NCBI GenBank assembly: GCA_022709925.1
Contig: JAKLHX010000003.1
Coordinates: 1-22,930 of the forward strand
Origin: Candidatus Margulisiibacteriota bacterium
Lineage (GTDB): Bacteria > Margulisbacteria > WOR-1 > JAKLHX01
Direction of reading: 5' to 3'
DNA length: 22,930 bases
The notes beneath the pieces were generated by a model. That model had not been told where the DNA came from. It saw only the letters and a program-made list of their open reading frames with translations, and ran no database searches. The translations under genes and the position numbers were made by a program. Shown piece by piece: positions 21,014 through 22,930 of this stretch (position 1 is the stretch's first letter; every line of letters starts with the position of its first letter).

Positions 21014-22450
21014 ATGATAATAAAGACCGACAAGGACGTCATCGCTTCTTACCTTCATGACGAATCCGGCCTGCTCGGCGCGCATTGCGACAAGGTGTTC
21101 ATTCCGGAGACCTATCAGGAAGTCTCGGACGTCTTAAAACAGGCCTCTTTCGACAAAACCCCAATTTATTTGTCCGGTGCCGGGACCGGCGTAACAGGAG
21201 GGCGGCTCCCTTTTGGCGGCGTTGTTATCTCTCTGGAAAAGCTGGACAGGATACTTGATATCAAGCCGGGAGAGATCAGGGTTCAGGCCGGAGTTCCCAT
21301 AACCAGGATACACGAAGCTGCCGGATCAATAGGATATATTTATCCGCCGGATGCTACGGAATGGGACGCTTCGATAGGTGGGAACATCGCGACGAATGCG
21401 TCAGGTTCCAGATCTTTCAAATACGGCGCTACGAGGAATTATGTTGAAGAGATAAAAGTCGTTCTTGCAGGAGGAAAGGTCCTTGATATTCCCAGAGGTA
21501 AATATTCGGCTAAGGGAAGATCGTTCGATCTGTCTGCGGATATGCACTTTAACATCCCTGATTATAAGATGCCTGATATCAAGAATGCTGCCGGGTATTA
21601 TTCAAAAGAAAACATGGACCTCATAGATCTTTTTATAGGCAGTGAAGGGACTTTGGGCGTTATTGTTGAAGCAAGGCTCAAACTTCTGCCTATGCAGGGG
21701 TATACATTTGCCGCTTTTGCTTTCTTTGATAAGGTCCCGCATGCGCTTGATTTTGTGGAACAAGCAAGGATATCTTCGGCGGTAGACCCTTTGGCCATCG
21801 AATACTTCGACAGGAATGCGATCAAACTCCTTAAGAAGAAATTCGATTTTATGCCGGACGGTCCTGAGGCGGTCATATTTTTCGAAGAAGAGATAACACC
21901 GGAAAAAGAGGACTGTTTTCTGGATAATTGGGCCGCTTTGCTTGGGAACAACGGAGTGAATATCGAGGATGTATGGAGCGCCACCGAGTCGAAAAAAGAA
22001 GCGGAGTTCAAGAATATAAGGCATGAGATCCCGGTGCTTGTGAACGAGATAATAAGGGAAAGAGGGATCCCGAAGGTCGGGACCGATATCGCTGTTCCGT
22101 CAGAAAGGTTCCGTGAGATGTTCGATATGTACCGGGAAGAACTTTCAGGTTCTGGCATGGACCATCTGATATTCGGGCATATTGGGGACAGCCATCTGCA
22201 CGCTAATATACTGCCGAAGAATGAACAGGAACAGGAAAAAGCCAAGGAAATATACCTTAAATTCGCGAAGAAGGCCGTGTCTTTGGGCGGTACAGTATCC
22301 GCCGAACACGGGATAGGCAAGCTTAAGCACGCTTTTTTACGGGAGATGTACGGGGACAGCGGCATAAGCGAGATGATAAGGGTAAAAAAATATCTCGACC
22401 CTGGATTTATTCTGAGCCGAGATAATATTTTTTCTGAAAAGTGGGCGTAG
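21014..22450 (+). CDS. GlcD/D-lactate dehydrogenase-type FAD-linked oxidase
   Basis: 478 residues, a full-length member of the glycolate oxidase GlcD / D-2-hydroxyacid dehydrogenase family. The FAD-binding (PCMH) domain shows YLSGAGTGVTGGRLPFGGVVISL, PPDATEWDASIGGNIATNASGSRSFKYG and GSEGTLGVIVEARLKL. The C-terminal FAD-oxidase domain has HIGDSHLHANILP and GGTVSAEHGIGKLK, with the conserved His residues near the active site. It oxidises a 2-hydroxyacid such as glycolate or D-lactate; which one is not clear. No GlcE, GlcF or electron-transfer partner is next to it. It starts without a Shine-Dalgarno directly after a -10 box and ends at a likely bidirectional terminator. Confidence 0.92.
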   Translation: MIIKTDKDVIASYLHDESGLLGAHCDKVFIPETYQEVSDVLKQASFDKTPIYLSGAGTGVTGGRLPFGGVVISLEKLDRILDIKPGEIRVQAGVPITRIHEAAGSIGYIYPPDATEWDASIGGNIATNASGSRSFKYGATRNYVEEIKVVLAGGKVLDIPRGKYSAKGRSFDLSADMHFNIPDYKMPDIKNAAGYYSKENMDLIDLFIGSEGTLGVIVEARLKLLPMQGYTFAAFAFFDKVPHALDFVEQARISSAVDPLAIEYFDRNAIKLLKKKFDFMPDGPEAVIFFEEEITPEKEDCFLDNWAALLGNNGVNIEDVWSATESKKEAEFKNIRHEIPVLVNEIIRERGIPKVGTDIAVPSERFREMFDMYREELSGSGMDHLIFGHIGDSHLHANILPKNEQEQEKAKEIYLKFAKKAVSLGGTVSAEHGIGKLKHAFLREMYGDSGISEMIRVKKYLDPGFILSRDNIFSEKWA

Positions 22451-22473
22451 AAAAAGCGATCCGCTTATTTTTT
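22451..22473. terminator. Bidirectional terminator
   Basis: AAGCG-ATC-CGCTT with A-tract before (AAA, 22451-22453) and T-tract after (22468-22473). It serves the plus-strand GlcD-type gene and, read on the other strand, ends AGCG-GAT-CGCTTTTT for the minus-strand peptide gene, whose stop codon lies within it. The stem is short. Confidence 0.55.
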
Positions 22474-22548
22474 CAGCTTTCTTCTTAACTTAAGCGCTTC
22501 TTTTCTTCTTTTTCTTCTTCTTTTTATTTCTTTTTCTCTTTGTCTCAT
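22465..22548 (-). CDS. 27-residue Arg/Lys-rich peptide
   Basis: Product MRQREKEIKRRRKRRKEA plus LKLRRKLKK, about two thirds Arg/Lys. The ATG at 22548 has GGAGGG 4 nt before it, and a TATAAT lies 16 nt upstream, so this is a real expressed unit rather than an accidental frame. It resembles short basic peptides (ERxxEIRRRRxRR...LRxRL pattern) annotated as hypothetical or DUF proteins in other phyla. Such composition suits an RNA- or ribosome-associated peptide, but the function is unknown. It is predicted helical and lies head-to-head with the RluD-type gene. Confidence 0.68.
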   Translation of the reverse strand: MRQREKEIKRRRKRRKEALKLRRKLKK

Positions 22549-22564
22549 TTTTCCCTCCAATGTA

Positions 22565-22593
22565 ATTATACAAGACCGGGGAATAATAGTCCA
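22565..22593 (-). promoter_or_regulatory. Promoter of the basic peptide gene
   Basis: On the minus strand TGGACT (22593-22588), a 17-nt spacer and TATAAT (22570-22565). The start site would be about 22558, so the mRNA would begin right at the GGAGGG ribosome site, with a leader of about 10 nt. Confidence 0.6.
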
Positions 22594-22601
22594 CTTTGTT
22601 G

Positions 22602-22607
22602 TAGAAT
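22602..22607 (+). promoter_or_regulatory. -10 box of RluD-type gene, leaderless start
   Basis: TAGAAT ends 7 nt before the ATG at 22615. No Shine-Dalgarno and no clear -35 are present. The geometry matches the other leaderless starts in the window. Confidence 0.48.
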
Positions 22608-22614
22608 TATCTGT

Positions 22615-22930
22615 ATGAGAGAATACCTGGTACATAAGGAGTTCGAGAATTACCGGCTTGACCAATTCCTCGCGAAGAAGCTGCCCGCGCTCAGCAGGTC
22701 TTTTGTACAGAAGATCATAAAGGGCGGAAGGGTGAAAGTGAACGGCAGGGAGACTACAAAAGTTGCAAGGCAGCTTTTTCACAATGATGAGGTCTCTTTG
22801 GACATCCCGGCTATGAAAAGGGCCCCTATATTGCCGGAAGATATTCCTCTGGATGTCGTTTATGAAGACGAACACCTTATCGTGATAAACAAGCCTGCCG
22901 GCATGGTTGTCCATCCGGCGCAGGGCAACA
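22615..22930 (+). CDS. RluD-family 23S rRNA pseudouridine synthase (N-terminal part)
   Basis: 105 codons to the window edge. An N-terminal S4 RNA-binding domain (YRLDQFLAKKLPALSRSFVQKIIKGGRVKVNG, then VARQLFHNDEVSLDIP) is followed by the start of the catalytic domain (DIPLDVVYEDEHLIVINKPAGMVVHPAQGN). This layout is that of RluA/RluD enzymes that convert uridines of 23S rRNA to pseudouridine. The catalytic HRLDxxTSG motif would lie beyond the window. The start is the ATG 7 nt after a -10 box. RluD versus RluB/C-type specificity cannot be settled from this part, but NKPAGMVVHP is characteristic of the RluD group. Confidence 0.92.
   Translation, partial: MREYLVHKEFENYRLDQFLAKKLPALSRSFVQKIIKGGRVKVNGRETTKVARQLFHNDEVSLDIPAMKRAPILPEDIPLDVVYEDEHLIVINKPAGMVVHPAQGN

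Noticed and set aside
22495..22545. Polypyrimidine tract as a regulatory element
   Set aside because: It is the complement of Arg/Lys codons of the basic peptide gene and needs no other explanation.
22549..22914. Long minus-strand frame reaching through the RluD-type gene
   Set aside because: It is antisense to a clear RluD coding region; only its last 27 codons, with their own promoter and SD, look real.

Overview
The window reads as a chromosomal segment from an uncultured diderm bacterium using the standard bacterial code. Support for an outer membrane is indirect: a secreted beta-barrel-like protein ending in phenylalanine (6442-6933), a lipoprotein with a lipobox, and UDP-GlcNAc synthesis genes. 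The gene mix (PPDK, split AMMECR1/LigB pair, archaeal-type GlmM signatures, Pif1-WYL) and the CCTGCCTGCCGGCAGGCAGG palindromes would fit a candidate-phylum lineage such as Margulisbacteria/Saganbacteria, Elusimicrobia or Omnitrophota. That placement is inference only; no rRNA is present.

Left part (1-4600): most of a pyruvate phosphate dikinase gene on the minus strand, running off the left edge. Then comes a repeat-rich spacer with two identical 20-nt palindromes, an approximately 80-nt imperfect inverted repeat, a broken tRNA whose D-loop carries one of the palindromes, an intact tRNA-Ala(GGC), and a probable third tRNA remnant. Next is a small AT-richer accessory block: a Tyr-rich secreted peptide, an unknown lipoprotein, and a diverged GIY-YIG protein.

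Middle (4585-9823): a secreted metallophosphoesterase (minus), a beta-barrel-like OM protein, a COG2509-type FAD oxidoreductase and a Pif1 helicase with a C-terminal WYL domain. The converging minus-strand operon (12107-9841) is yqeK-LCP-rsfS-speD.

Right part (12121-22930): two back-to-back promoters separate yqeK from a GlmU-type uridyltransferase lacking its acetyltransferase half. An NtrC-like regulator with a wrecked ATPase follows, converging on glmM. GlmM and the GlmU-type enzyme would supply two successive steps to UDP-GlcNAc. Then come a LigB-like/AMMECR1 pair, argC-argJ-argB (cyclic arginine route), a soluble HEXXH zincin, a GlcD-type FAD oxidase, a 27-residue Arg/Lys-rich peptide gene (minus), and the start of an RluD-type pseudouridine synthase.

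The most striking global pattern is promoter geometry. About nine genes have a strong -10 box, often the extended form TGnTATAAT, ending only 6-13 nt before the start codon and with no Shine-Dalgarno. This predicts leaderless or near-leaderless mRNAs, while other genes in the same window carry clear AGGAG-type sites. Several starts were corrected on this basis (glmU-like 12190, regulator 12950, LigB-like 15618); argJ (18004) was corrected from its ATGA overlap with argC.
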